From positions 1-11,642 of the forward strand of contig DFJU01000087.1 in assembly GCA_002373755.1 (NCBI GenBank): 11,642 nucleotides of DNA, written 5' to 3'. Numbering within the stretch: the stretch's first letter is position 1; the number at the start of each line of letters is the position of its first letter. The position numbers were made by a program, and so were the translations under genes. This DNA comes from Bacteroidales bacterium UBA3663 (GTDB lineage: Bacteria; Bacteroidota; Bacteroidia; Bacteroidales; UBA3663). Positions 1 to 6,759 of the stretch are shown here, one piece after another. The notes below the pieces were generated by a model. The model was not told the origin of the DNA, made no database searches, and saw only the letters and a list, made by a program, of their open reading frames with translations.

Positions 1-357
1 GACCTCGTCGAGATGATCGACAGCTATTTCCTCGACAAGTACAAGGATGTCAAGGTGTTGGCCGATGCCACAATCAACACCGAAAGCCCGGCATGGGCCA
101 TCGACCGCCTGTCAATCCTCTATCTGAAAATCTACCACATGCAGGTCGAGGTGAACCGCACCGACGTCGATGATGCACACCGCCAGAAGTGCCAGGAGAA
201 GCTCAACGTGCTCCTCACCCAGCGCACCGACCTCTCATCGGCCATCGACCAGCTGCTCGACGACATCGCCGCAGGCCGCAAGTACATGAAGGTCTATAAG
301 CAGATGAAAATGTACAACGACCCGAACCTCAACCCCGTGCTTTACGGCGGCAAATGA
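1..357 (+). CDS. DUF4254 domain protein, 3' part only
   Basis: The reading frame is open from base 1 (codons for D-L-V-E precede the first Met at base 13), so the gene begins outside the window. The visible 118 residues match my memory of the C-terminal part of Bacteroidetes DUF4254 proteins, which are about 200 residues long; roughly 85 N-terminal residues would be missing. Recognisable stretches are the INTESPAWAIDRLSIL segment, the YHMQVEVNRTD helix and the C-terminal MYNDPNLNPVLYG tail. It is a soluble, helical, charged protein with no signal peptide or membrane segment in the visible part. The biochemical function of the family is unknown to me. A GT9 glycosyltransferase follows on the same strand, an arrangement I recall as common in this phylum, which suggests (by inference) a role in envelope glycan assembly. 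A stem-loop lies between the two genes. Confidence 0.88.
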   Translation, partial: DLVEMIDSYFLDKYKDVKVLADATINTESPAWAIDRLSILYLKIYHMQVEVNRTDVDDAHRQKCQEKLNVLLTQRTDLSSAIDQLLDDIAAGRKYMKVYKQMKMYNDPNLNPVLYGGK

Positions 358-383
358 TTGAAAAGTAGTTGAAGAGATACGAC

Positions 384-440
384 AAGGGAGCAAAAGGAAC
401 GACACAAAAAGTTGTAAAATCCTTTTCTCCCTTCTTTTTG
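384..440 (+). terminator. Long stem-loop followed by a T-rich run, candidate terminator
   Basis: Bases 384-398 pair with 420-433 over 14 pairs with one bulged C (391), and inside this 399-403 pairs with 411-415 (one G-T) around a seven-base loop. A pyrimidine stretch with five Ts follows (435-439). It begins 26 bases after the DUF4254 stop codon, as expected for an intrinsic terminator. The lower stem is A/T and G rich and the T run is short, so it may be leaky, or it may instead belong to the repeat that follows. Confidence 0.6.
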
Positions 441-477
441 TAATTCGTCGTAAATTGTAATTTGTAATTCGTAATTT
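440..477 (+). repeat. Tandem seven-base GTAATTY repeat before the GT9 gene
   Basis: Copies of a heptamer of form GTAATTC/T lie at 440-446, 457-463, 464-470 and 471-477, with a variant GTAAATT at 450-456 and a three-base interruption at 447-449. The array ends 8 bases before the GTG start of the glycosyltransferase. It could contain a weak promoter: TTTG at 437-440 and a TAATTTG at 458-464, but with 17 bases between them rather than about 19, and one base short of TAnnTTTG. Simple AATTCGTAATT-like repeats are, as I recall, frequent between genes in Bacteroidales. Confidence 0.7.
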
Positions 478-485
478 TTATTGCC

Positions 486-1490
486 GTGATACAGAAACTG
501 CTCGTCATCCGACTTTCTGCCTTGGGCGACATTGCCATGACAGTACCCGTCGTGGCATCGCTGTGCCGTCAGTACCCCGACATCGAGGTCACGATGCTCA
601 CCAGCCGCATGGGCGAAAAAATCTACCGTGCCGTCTTGGCCGATGTGACAAACCTGCGCGTCAAGGGCATCGACGTGAAGCGCGACTACCACGGCATCGG
701 CGGACTGAACAGGCTCTATCACGAGCTGAAGGCCGAGGGCTTCGATGCCGTGGCCGACCTGCACGACGTGCTGCGCACCAAGTGGCTCAACCTGCGATTC
801 TCGCTTCACCGCACGCCGAAGGCCCACATCGACAAGGGACGCGCCGACAAGAAGGCTCTCGTCGCCCACAAGTGCCAGGAGCAGCTCAAGACGAGCATCG
901 AACGCTATCGTGAGGTGTTTGGCCAACTCGGCCTGCCCGTTACGTTGGACTTTGAGCCACAACCACTTGCGTCCGATGTCACATTGGCCGCAACCAACAA
1001 CATCGGCATCGCGCCATTCGCCCAACATCGAGGCAAGATCTACCCGAAGGAGCAGATGCTCCGCGTGATTGCCCTGCTGATAAGTCGCGTAGCAGACCTG
1101 CACATCTACCTTTTGGGCGGTCCCGATGAACAGGCAGAACTCGACGCTTGGGCCGAGCGCAACCCATCCCGCATCACCAACACTGCCGGACGCCAGACAT
1201 TGGCCGACGACCTCCGCCTCATGTCCCGCCTCGACTGCATCATCTCGATGGATTCGGCCAACATGCATATGGCCTCGCTCGTCGGCTGCCGCGCGGTGAG
1301 CATTTGGGGTGCGACCGATGTGCGCGCCGGCTTTTTCGGCTACCGCCAGCGTCCGGAAGATGCCGTTTCGCTACCGCTGGAATGTCGTCCGTGCTCCATC
1401 TACGGCAACAAGCCCTGCAAGTTCGGCGACTACCGTTGCATGACCGGCATCTCGCCCGAAATAGTCGTCGAGCGCGTGCTGTCGAAATAA
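486..1490 (+). CDS. Glycosyltransferase family 9 (heptosyltransferase-like) protein
   Basis: This 334-residue protein has the fold signature of ADP-heptose:LPS heptosyltransferases (GT9, GT-B fold), which transfer a sugar to the lipopolysaccharide core or a related glycan on the cytoplasmic face of the inner membrane. The N-terminal Rossmann domain opens with LLVIRLSALGDIAMTVPVV (residues 5-23). The second domain has the GIAPFAQHRGKIYP phosphate/nucleotide-binding segment (174-187), the LLGGPDE turn (209-215) and the SMDSANMHMAS segment (254-264). The C-terminus holds a CX2CX7CX6C pattern (C300, C303, C311, C318) like that seen in heptosyltransferase II relatives. The start is GTG at 486: an in-frame TGA-free extension is not available from the nearby TTG, and the protein begins exactly where the family does. 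No clear Shine-Dalgarno is present. Donor and acceptor cannot be read from sequence; Bacteroidales members need not use heptose. Confidence 0.92.
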   Translation: MIQKLLVIRLSALGDIAMTVPVVASLCRQYPDIEVTMLTSRMGEKIYRAVLADVTNLRVKGIDVKRDYHGIGGLNRLYHELKAEGFDAVADLHDVLRTKWLNLRFSLHRTPKAHIDKGRADKKALVAHKCQEQLKTSIERYREVFGQLGLPVTLDFEPQPLASDVTLAATNNIGIAPFAQHRGKIYPKEQMLRVIALLISRVADLHIYLLGGPDEQAELDAWAERNPSRITNTAGRQTLADDLRLMSRLDCIISMDSANMHMASLVGCRAVSIWGATDVRAGFFGYRQRPEDAVSLPLECRPCSIYGNKPCKFGDYRCMTGISPEIVVERVLSK

Positions 1491-1512
1491 TCCGAAACAG
1501 TGAAAGAATTCT

Positions 1513-1550
1513 CTCCACGAATTGAAATCAATTGGAAATTAATTTTGCGG
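1513..1550 (+). repeat. Left copy of a ~38-base inverted repeat pair
   Basis: Bases 1512-1534 are the exact reverse complement of 3116-3138 (23 bases). The similarity continues to 1550, against 3137 down to 3101, with one single-base gap and three mismatches that are all transitions. The two copies lie 1.55 kb apart and enclose the minus-strand secreted-protein gene. The left copy begins 22 bases after the GT9 stop codon. Confidence 0.8.
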
Positions 1551-1566
1551 CCGATGCCATACGGAC

Positions 1567-1606
1567 AAAAAAAATCGCAACTGAATTTTGAAAGATGTGG
1601 TTGCGA
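1567..1606 (-). terminator. Intrinsic terminator of the minus-strand gene
   Basis: On the minus strand a seven-pair stem (TCGCAAC at 1606-1600 with GTTGCGA at 1581-1575) is followed at once by eight Ts (1574-1567). It lies 13 bases past the stop codon of the gene at 1619-2545. The 18-base loop is long, but the stem plus T run in the correct orientation is a standard intrinsic terminator. Confidence 0.75.
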
Positions 1607-1618
1607 GAAATATGTTAT

Positions 1619-2545
1619 CTATTCTGACAACCTCACTATTGACACCATTTCAACAGACATATCTGAGTGTATCGAAAAGAAGAAAAGCAAATTTCCCTTT
1701 TCCGTTTCACATTTCGCTGATATGTATCCATTTTCAATGTCGCTGAAAGTGATTCGCGCTTTTGGATTTGTTGCTTTATAGGATTGAAGCCAACACTTCA
1801 CAATATATTCATCCCATAGGCCAAGATTTTCTCTTGACAACTGTCTGAAACTTGTCATATATTGTGAAGCATCCGTTTTCACGGCGAAATCAGCGCGTCC
1901 GGAATGATATGGAACGATTGTGTCGCAAAGGGTTATGTCCGATGGTTCAATCTGCTCCTGTTGTGATATGATGGACAATGCCTTTTCGTAGATTTTTATG
2001 AGACGTATTCTGTCCACAGTCAGGTAGGCCTTGTCGTCCAATATCAAAAAAGTTGCTCCAGAAGGATCATACTCCTCTGGATTGGCAATCGAATTCAACA
2101 CGTATTTGTCTTCCGTTCCTAATTCAACAAAGAAATTCCGCCAATCGTCTCCATACAATATAGCAATCTGGCCGTCCAGAACACAGTAGCCAAAATCCGG
2201 TTCTTCATCTTCGGAGAAAAAAATTTCATGAAAGTCCCATTTTTCGACAGTGACTGATTGTCGTCGTTTGTCGTCCTTGTAGAAAAAGAACAAATAAAAA
2301 TCGGTTGAATCGGGGACAAATGAATCCAGAGCTGTCTTTGCTTCCAAAATCCATTTCTCTTTTGGCTCATATTTTGTCAAGGAGATGTGATGATGAAAAG
2401 GTTGCGTCTGTCCCAAATAAGCCCAACTGGTAGTGTCTATATTGCGATATTTTCCACCTGCATAAACAGAATCCGCTGGAATTGTTGCTCCAGGCAAACT
2501 GGCATTTGTCATTAAAAACAGAATGAACAAGATGATTTTTTTCAT
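1619..2545 (-). CDS. Secreted protein of unknown function
   Basis: I do not recognise this 308-residue protein. It starts with a clear Sec signal peptide: KK at residues 2-3, a hydrophobic core (IILFILFLM) and a probable cleavage site near ASLPGA-T. There is no lipobox cysteine, so a periplasmic or exported soluble protein is likely. The mature part is rich in acidic and aromatic residues (FYLFFFYKDDKRR, FSEDEEPDFGY, ILYGDDWRNFF), has one LDDKAYLTVDRIRLIKIYEKAL segment that looks like strand plus helix, and has few cysteines and no metal-binding or catalytic motif I can name. The ATG at 2543-2545 is preferred over an in-frame ATG at 2579-2581 because it puts the signal peptide at the N-terminus. 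The gene is visibly more AT-rich than its neighbours, has its own promoter and terminator, and sits between inverted repeats, all of which fit an acquired gene. Confidence 0.82.
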   Translation of the reverse strand: MKKIILFILFLMTNASLPGATIPADSVYAGGKYRNIDTTSWAYLGQTQPFHHHISLTKYEPKEKWILEAKTALDSFVPDSTDFYLFFFYKDDKRRQSVTVEKWDFHEIFFSEDEEPDFGYCVLDGQIAILYGDDWRNFFVELGTEDKYVLNSIANPEEYDPSGATFLILDDKAYLTVDRIRLIKIYEKALSIISQQEQIEPSDITLCDTIVPYHSGRADFAVKTDASQYMTSFRQLSRENLGLWDEYIVKCWLQSYKATNPKARITFSDIENGYISAKCETEKGNLLFFFSIHSDMSVEMVSIVRLSE

Positions 2546-2644
2546 AGTCAAAAATGATTTGGATATAAATCCTTCAACCATAAAGCATTTTCATTCTTAA
2601 ATGGCAAGTATTTGACGATTGCAGGTTGAATGAGATTTAGGATG

Positions 2645-2677
2645 CAAATATACAATTAGTCCGTGAATTATTGCAAA
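2645..2677 (-). promoter_or_regulatory. Bacteroidetes-type promoter for the secreted-protein gene
   Basis: On the minus strand a TTTG (2677-2674) is followed after 21 bases by TATATTTG (2652-2645), matching the -33 / -7 form of Bacteroidetes housekeeping promoters. Transcription would start near 2638, giving a leader of about 93 bases before the ATG at 2545. Confidence 0.72.
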
Positions 2678-3098
2678 TATTTCCGCATTTTTTGCGGGGA
2701 ATGTAGAGACGATGTGCCAATCATCTCCATTGGCTACAGTTGAAAAACGGGACATCGTCGCCATAGAAATGCGAAAAACAAAACGAGATAAAAATGTCAT
2801 CTGTCAAAACTGTCATTAACGAAAACACAGATTCCTTCCAAAGCGCGATTTTCCGATTCCTTAATGACAAATGACAGTTGACAGAATTCAGTCGGTGTCC
2901 AGCGTGCAGATTGACGGTCAAAAAAAACTGTAGCATTGCAGCACGTAGCAGAATTTCAGCATTGGACATCGGCCATGATCCGCCTGTGGTTCCTTCATAG
3001 AAGGTTCATAGACCTTCGGGAAATCCCACTCGGTGGGACGGGGTATTGGAATCGTGTGGATACGATGTGCACATCGTATCTACGGGCAGACAGCGAGC
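2678..3098. other. Hairpin-rich noncoding stretch, no convincing gene
   Basis: I find no convincing gene here in either direction. It contains: a hairpin with six-base arms 2716-2721 / 2729-2734; a symmetric set of TGTCA (2795, 2802, 2811) and TGACA (2864, 2872, 2879) sites; a hairpin with arms 3000-3005 / 3012-3017; a hairpin with arms 3024-3029 / 3033-3038 and a three-base loop; and a perfect 22-base palindrome at 3059-3080. The last three are spaced a few bases to about 20 bases apart and could fold as a row of stem-loops in RNA. The region may be repeat debris, a small RNA or a regulatory block; the sequence does not decide. Confidence 0.5.
3059..3080. repeat. Perfect 22-base palindrome
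   Basis: The sequence reads the same on both strands from GATACGATGTG outward. With wobble pairs it extends to 3055-3084 as an RNA hairpin of about 15 pairs. A related string (GAGACGATGTGCC) occurs at 2706-2718, suggesting that both derive from one repeat family. No T run follows, so it is not an obvious terminator. Confidence 0.7.
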
Positions 3099-3137
3099 CT
3101 CCACAAAACTGATTTCAATTGATTTCAATTCGTGGAG
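3099..3137 (-). repeat. Right copy of the ~38-base inverted repeat pair
   Basis: Its reverse complement matches 1513-1550 over 34 of 38 aligned positions. This copy is itself bounded by CTCCAC (3099-3104) and GTGGAG (3132-3137), so the unit is an imperfect palindrome of about 39 bases, and it contains a ten-base direct repeat GATTTCAATT twice (3111-3130). This looks like a dispersed REP- or MITE-like element. Confidence 0.78.
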
Positions 3138-3148
3138 AAAAAACATCG

Positions 3149-3181
3149 TTCAAACGGTATTCAAACGTCGTTCAAAAACGG
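3149..3181 (+). repeat. Three 11-base tandem repeats (TTCAAACG family)
   Basis: TTCAAACGGTA (3149-3159), TTCAAACGTCG (3160-3170) and TTCAAAAACGG (3171-3181) follow each other without gaps. A weaker match precedes them at 3138-3148 and an A5 run follows at 3182. The A runs recur about once per helical turn, which would tend to bend the DNA. They lie about 125-160 bases upstream of the LytTR -33 element. Confidence 0.75.
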
Positions 3182-3201
3182 AAAAATCCGCGTAGCGAGG
3201 G

Positions 3202-3234
3202 TATTATCAGCCTACTATCAGGGTACTATGCGCC
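3202..3234 (+). repeat. Three 11-base tandem repeats (TAYTATCAG family)
   Basis: TATTATCAGCC (3202-3212), TACTATCAGGG (3213-3223) and TACTATGCGCC (3224-3234) form a second gap-free triplet with the same 11-base period but a different sequence. It is 72 bases upstream of the -33 element of the LytTR promoter, a position where an activator or repressor could bind. LytTR domains usually bind pairs of direct repeats of roughly this size, so autoregulation is possible but unproven. Confidence 0.65.
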
Positions 3235-3259
3235 GCACACAAAACACCCAGTTTTTTAC

Positions 3260-3269
3260 GGTCGCGACC
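3260..3269. promoter_or_regulatory. Ten-base perfect palindrome upstream of the LytTR promoter
   Basis: GGTCGCGACC is centred about 79 bases before the predicted transcription start. It is short enough to be chance, but its position in an otherwise AT-rich stretch makes it a candidate protein-binding site. Confidence 0.3.
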
Positions 3270-3305
3270 ATAAGAGTTTGCGTAACTAAAAAACGGCCGA
3301 AAATA

Positions 3306-3336
3306 GTTGAATTTCTCCATCTTTTTTGTAATTTTG
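3306..3336 (+). promoter_or_regulatory. Bacteroidetes-type promoter of the lytTR-tdk operon
   Basis: GTTG (3306-3309) and TAATTTTG (3329-3336) are separated by 19 bases, matching TTTG-N19-TAnnTTTG with one mismatch in the -33. Transcription should begin near 3343. The leader to the preferred ATG at 3532 would be about 190 bases, unusually long. The reading frame stays open from a GTG at 3391, so an N-terminal extension is conceivable. Confidence 0.72.
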
Positions 3337-3531
3337 CAGCCGACTTTTGCACATCTCACATAAAAGAATGATAATCAAGCCCGTGTTCGCGTGGCAAAAT
3401 TATCCATTCTGACCAAATTAGCAATCGAGAAGCCCAAAAATACATCCTTATTCCGACCGAACTGCTTGAAGCTCGTGTCGATGATGAATCCTTACAAAGA
3501 CAATACATTCAAGCAGCAATTATTTCAAAGC

Positions 3532-4212
3532 ATGAAAATCTACATCGCCGAAGATGAACCATTGGCCGCAGCCAAACTGAAGCTCTTCCTGGAGAAGTTG
3601 GGCGAAGGCGGCGACATCAGCACCTATGGCGACGGCATTGCGGCATGGGCCGCCATCGACCGCGAACGTCCCGACGTGCTCTTCCTCGACATCCAGATGC
3701 CGGGGCTGAACGGGATGCAGATTCTCGCGCGGCTACACGACCTGCCCGTCGTGGTGACAAGCGCATTCGACCAATATGCCATCGATTCGTTCAGCCTCAA
3801 CGTGACCGACTATCTGCTCAAGCCCTACACCATCGACCGTCTGCGTCTGGCCCTCGAAAAGGTCAGGAAAGCCATCCGCCTGCAACAGATCGAGCGCGAA
3901 AGCACGGCCCGGCAGCTCACGCTACGCATCGACGGAAGGAACGAAATCGTGCGGCAGGAGGAAATCCTCTACCTCGAGGCCGTGAAGGACTACGTGCGCA
4001 TCGTGACGGCCGACAGGCAGCAACGGCGCACTCTCGGCACGTTGAGCAGCATCGAGAGCCAGCTTTCGGCCGACGACTTCGTGCGCGTCCACCGCTCGTT
4101 CATCGTCAACAGGCAGCGCATCTCGGGCATCGGCGCACATTCGGTCACAATGGCCGACGGCGCAGAGATTCCCATCGGCCGCAAATACAAGGAAAATATC
4201 GAAAAAATATAA
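3532..4212 (+). CDS. LytTR-family response regulator
   Basis: The protein (226 residues) is a two-component response regulator with a receiver domain (about 1-115) and a LytTR DNA-binding domain (about 128-226). The receiver has the acidic pocket E7-D8, phosphoacceptor D53 in [13 protein letters not shown]76 in [11 protein letters not shown] and K97 in YLLKPY. The LytTR domain shows [17 protein letters not shown], the LSSIESQL segment, [15 protein letters not shown] (183-197) and the terminal [11 protein letters not shown]. It would bind direct repeats in DNA when phosphorylated. The start at 3532 puts [10 protein letters not shown] at the N-terminus as in the family; upstream in-frame starts (GTG 3391, ATG 3481 and 3484) would add up to 47 residues with no homology that I recognise. 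No histidine kinase is adjacent; the partner (usually a LytS/YehU-type sensor) must be elsewhere. It lies 1 base before tdk, so the two are probably co-transcribed. Confidence 0.93.
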   Translation: MKIYIAEDEPLAAAKLKLFLEKLGEGGDISTYGDGIAAWAAIDRERPDVLFLDIQMPGLNGMQILARLHDLPVVVTSAFDQYAIDSFSLNVTDYLLKPYTIDRLRLALEKVRKAIRLQQIERESTARQLTLRIDGRNEIVRQEEILYLEAVKDYVRIVTADRQQRRTLGTLSSIESQLSADDFVRVHRSFIVNRQRISGIGAHSVTMADGAEIPIGRKYKENIEKI

Positions 4213-4213
4213 A

Positions 4214-4801
4214 ATGAGAACTATGAATATTGAAAAGTACACCCGTGAGCAATCAAGGACGGGAAGCATCGAAATCATCTGCGGATCAATGTTTTCGGGC
4301 AAGACCGAAGAACTAATCCGACGCGCCAAGCGTGCCGTGATTGCCCGTCAGAAAATCTGCATCTTCAAGCCGACAATCGACGTGCGCTACAGCCGCGAGG
4401 ATGTCGTGTCGCACAACCAGATCTCGATTCCGGCATTCCCCGTCGAACACTCAAGGCTCATCCGCCACAAGAGCAAGGACTACGACGTGGTTGCCATCGA
4501 CGAAGCCCAGTTTTTCGACGACGACATCGTGGCCGTGTGCAACGACCTGGCCAATGCGGGCAAGCGCGTCATCGTGGCCGGCCTCGACATGGACTATCTG
4601 GGACACCCCTTCGGCCCGATGCCGGCACTCATGGCCATTGCCGACGAAGTGACCAAGGCTCGCGCCATCTGTATGCGATGCGGACGACTGGCCACCTACT
4701 CCTACCGCGTGGCCGACAGCGACGAACAGGTGCTCTTGGGCGAAAAACAGGAATACATGCCACTTTGCCGCTGCTGCTATCAGGAAATGACGAAGAAATG
4801 A
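4214..4801 (+). CDS. tdk: Thymidine kinase
   Basis: This is a 195-residue type II (TK1-like) thymidine kinase, close to the usual bacterial length of about 195-205. It phosphorylates thymidine to dTMP with ATP in the cytoplasmic salvage pathway. The P-loop is GSMFSGKT (24-31), the Walker B/catalytic segment is [14 protein letters not shown] (92-105, with E97 as the expected base), the [15 protein letters not shown] segment (123-137) and the lid that follows contact the nucleoside, and four zinc-ligand cysteines are present as C153-X2-C156 and C185-X2-C188. Two starts are possible, ATG 4214 and ATG 4223; either leaves the core intact. It follows the LytTR stop by 1 base, and its own stop overlaps the next gene by 4 bases (ATGA), so the three genes look like one translationally coupled operon. 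A link of salvage to LytTR signalling is not obvious. Confidence 0.97.
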   Translation: MRTMNIEKYTREQSRTGSIEIICGSMFSGKTEELIRRAKRAVIARQKICIFKPTIDVRYSREDVVSHNQISIPAFPVEHSRLIRHKSKDYDVVAIDEAQFFDDDIVAVCNDLANAGKRVIVAGLDMDYLGHPFGPMPALMAIADEVTKARAICMRCGRLATYSYRVADSDEQVLLGEKQEYMPLCRCCYQEMTKK

Positions 4802-6759
4802 AGCACCTTGTCATACTGCTGAACTACAACCGTTCACGACTCGAAAATCCGATATACCACAAGTTTTCGCGCAATCCGGCCGACCGGCGCGACACCGCAC
4901 TGCTGTTCCTCACCCGTCCGATTGAAGAACGCGAACTGCTGCACGAGGTGGCCAACCTGCGCCGCCGCGAAAAGGAGCATCCGAGCGACGTCACATTCCA
5001 TCTGTGCGCCAGTTTCGACCATGCCGACGAGAGCTCCAGCCTCATCCAGACGGCCCGATTGGTGCGACGCCTCTTCCCTGCCGACGCCAGCCACCGGTAC
5101 CGCACATTCGCCTATGCGTGGATGCCCGATGTCAAGTCGGCCGACGCCAAGACCATCAAGACCGTGTGGAACAATCTGGCCGCGACCAACAATGCCGCCG
5201 CCGAACACGCCGATTTCCACATCTTCAGTCAGGTGTTCCTCTATCACGACGCGACGCAGCAATCGTTGGCCGACTTCCTCTACGAAGTGAGCCACTACGC
5301 GATTTCCATCGAACAAGAATCCGACCGCGATGCCGCCTCCGAGCGTTTTCCGGCCATTTTCGGCACGTTCAACACCATCGGCATCTCCTACCCCGAAAAC
5401 GACGTCCGAACCTACCTGCAAAAACTCTACGTGGCCACGCTGCTGAACTGTTCGCTGCCCGACGCCTTCCCCACCACAGCCGAGACGTGCAATGCCGTCG
5501 CCCACCACATCCTCGCCCCGCTCCCAATCCAGAACGGGCGCATCTGCCTGCAGGAAGAGACCTTCCTCAACCTCGACACCAGCCGGCCGACGCAATGGAA
5601 ACCGGTGGCCGACTTCTGGCACGATTGCGCCGAAAGCGAGTCGCAGGGCATGAACGACATCCCTCACCGCGAATGGCTGAACAGAATCAGGCAGCGCATG
5701 GACGCCATCGCACAGAGCCGTTTCCGCGACGTCGGCATCGACTATTTCTTCCAGTTGCAGGACAAGAAGACGAGCGACTACGCGACTGTGCTGCACGACA
5801 TCGTACGTCAGGAATTCATCCGCGTCATCCAGGCACACCCCTATTCGCCCGAGACGCAGAAGACCATCCTGCGCGCCATCGTGAACGTGCTGCAACAGAA
5901 GGTGCTCGAACTGCAGAACTGCGCCGCACAGACCAAACAGGCCCTGGCCGACACCGAAAGGCGGCTCAGCGACATCTGCGGCCGATGGAACTCCGCCGGA
6001 TTCTTCGCACGCCTGCGCAAGAAGGACGACCTCATCCTAACGGAATTCATCCAGCAGGCAGCCATCCTCTACACACAAAAAACGCAGCTTCCCGGCTTCC
6101 GCTTTGCCGTAAAGCTGCTCAACGAGCTGATTCCGTCGGTGCAGGACTTGCTGGACGACATCGAACAGAGCCGCCGCCTGCTCGACGAAGCCATGCTGAT
6201 GGCCAACAAGGAGGCCGACGATGCCCTCGCACGCCTCAACGTGGGGCAATTCAGCCGACAGCAAATCGAAATGGCGCGCCAACAGCTGCCGCAAGACTCC
6301 GGCTACTTCCTCGACCAATACCGCCACATCGTCACCTTCATCTTCGGCGGAACGGCGTCGGCCAACGGCGAAGACCTCGCCGCCCGCATCAACGCCCAAT
6401 TCGCAAGGGAAATCGACTCCTATCTGAAGGAACGCATCCGCATTAAGACGTTGCCGCCCGTCATCATGCAGTCGATCACCGACCGCATGGACAGCCTCTA
6501 CGCTGAAAAAGGCGGACTGCCGGCTTTCATCGGCCACCTGAAACGCCACACGCCATTGTCGCTCCAACTGAAAGGAAACAACATCGCCGATAACTTTGTG
6601 CTCATTTCGCCTGCCGCTACGAACGACGAGACGCTGACACACATCGTTACCGACGATTCATCGCACATTCAGATGCTGCACCTGCAACAAGGCGTGCGAC
6701 TGACCGATCTGGATGGCTTCTCAGGTCAGAGAATGGTTTTGGAGCCTTACATTTTTTGA
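4798..6759 (+). CDS. Large cytoplasmic protein of unknown function
   Basis: I do not recognise this 653-residue protein with confidence. The ATG at 4798 overlaps the tdk stop as ATGA; the frame is open further upstream inside tdk, but the overlap start gives a sensible N-terminus ([13 protein letters not shown]). There is no signal peptide or membrane segment. Residues 1-240 read as an alpha/beta domain (hydrophobic strands at 3-9, 33-38, 65-72 and 102-109, [12 protein letters not shown] at 188-199). Residues 360-500 are strongly helical and partly coiled-coil-like ([40 protein letters not shown]). The C-terminus (about 585-653) is beta-rich and has a [19 protein letters not shown] segment. 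That last pattern faintly recalls the tails of bacterial tubulin-like (Tubulin_2) proteins, but I see no GTP-binding glycine-rich loop, so this is only a hint. Base composition matches its neighbours, so recent transfer is not indicated. It could be a structural or partner protein encoded in a multi-gene set. Confidence 0.85.
   Translation: MKHLVILLNYNRSRLENPIYHKFSRNPADRRDTALLFLTRPIEERELLHEVANLRRREKEHPSDVTFHLCASFDHADESSSLIQTARLVRRLFPADASHRYRTFAYAWMPDVKSADAKTIKTVWNNLAATNNAAAEHADFHIFSQVFLYHDATQQSLADFLYEVSHYAISIEQESDRDAASERFPAIFGTFNTIGISYPENDVRTYLQKLYVATLLNCSLPDAFPTTAETCNAVAHHILAPLPIQNGRICLQEETFLNLDTSRPTQWKPVADFWHDCAESESQGMNDIPHREWLNRIRQRMDAIAQSRFRDVGIDYFFQLQDKKTSDYATVLHDIVRQEFIRVIQAHPYSPETQKTILRAIVNVLQQKVLELQNCAAQTKQALADTERRLSDICGRWNSAGFFARLRKKDDLILTEFIQQAAILYTQKTQLPGFRFAVKLLNELIPSVQDLLDDIEQSRRLLDEAMLMANKEADDALARLNVGQFSRQQIEMARQQLPQDSGYFLDQYRHIVTFIFGGTASANGEDLAARINAQFAREIDSYLKERIRIKTLPPVIMQSITDRMDSLYAEKGGLPAFIGHLKRHTPLSLQLKGNNIADNFVLISPAATNDETLTHIVTDDSSHIQMLHLQQGVRLTDLDGFSGQRMVLEPYIF

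Noticed and set aside
440..477. CRISPR array
   Set aside because: The repeat unit is seven bases and contiguous, without spacers; the 11-base repeats at 3149-3234 are likewise gap-free.
342..1268. 308-codon open frame on the minus strand opposite the GT9 gene
   Set aside because: The GT9 frame is unmistakable, and the antisense protein is a low-complexity product of GC-rich codons with no domain.
1500..1781. 93-codon plus-strand frame after the GT9 gene
   Set aside because: It covers the repeat and the terminator and runs antisense to the 3' end of the secreted-protein gene; no start context or recognisable protein.
2721..2969. 82-codon minus-strand frame in the noncoding block
   Set aside because: No promoter or start context, overlaps inverted repeats, and no recognisable protein features.
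1513..3137. Insertion sequence
   Set aside because: Terminal inverted repeats are present, but the only gene inside encodes a secreted protein, not a transposase, and I see no target-site duplication.
3132..3371. 79-codon plus-strand frame upstream of the LytTR gene
   Set aside because: It runs across the repeat end, the 11-base repeats and the promoter; the translated sequence is composed of repeat units and looks non-coding.
3922..4329. 135-codon minus-strand frame across the lytTR-tdk junction
   Set aside because: Antisense to two confidently identified genes.
4834..6446. Long overlapping frames (353 residues, minus, 4834-5895; 480 residues, plus, 5004-6446) inside the large uncharacterised gene
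   Set aside because: Both have the Arg/Pro/His-rich or Val/Gly-rich composition of frame shadows. The chosen frame continues cleanly from the tdk overlap and has normal protein composition.
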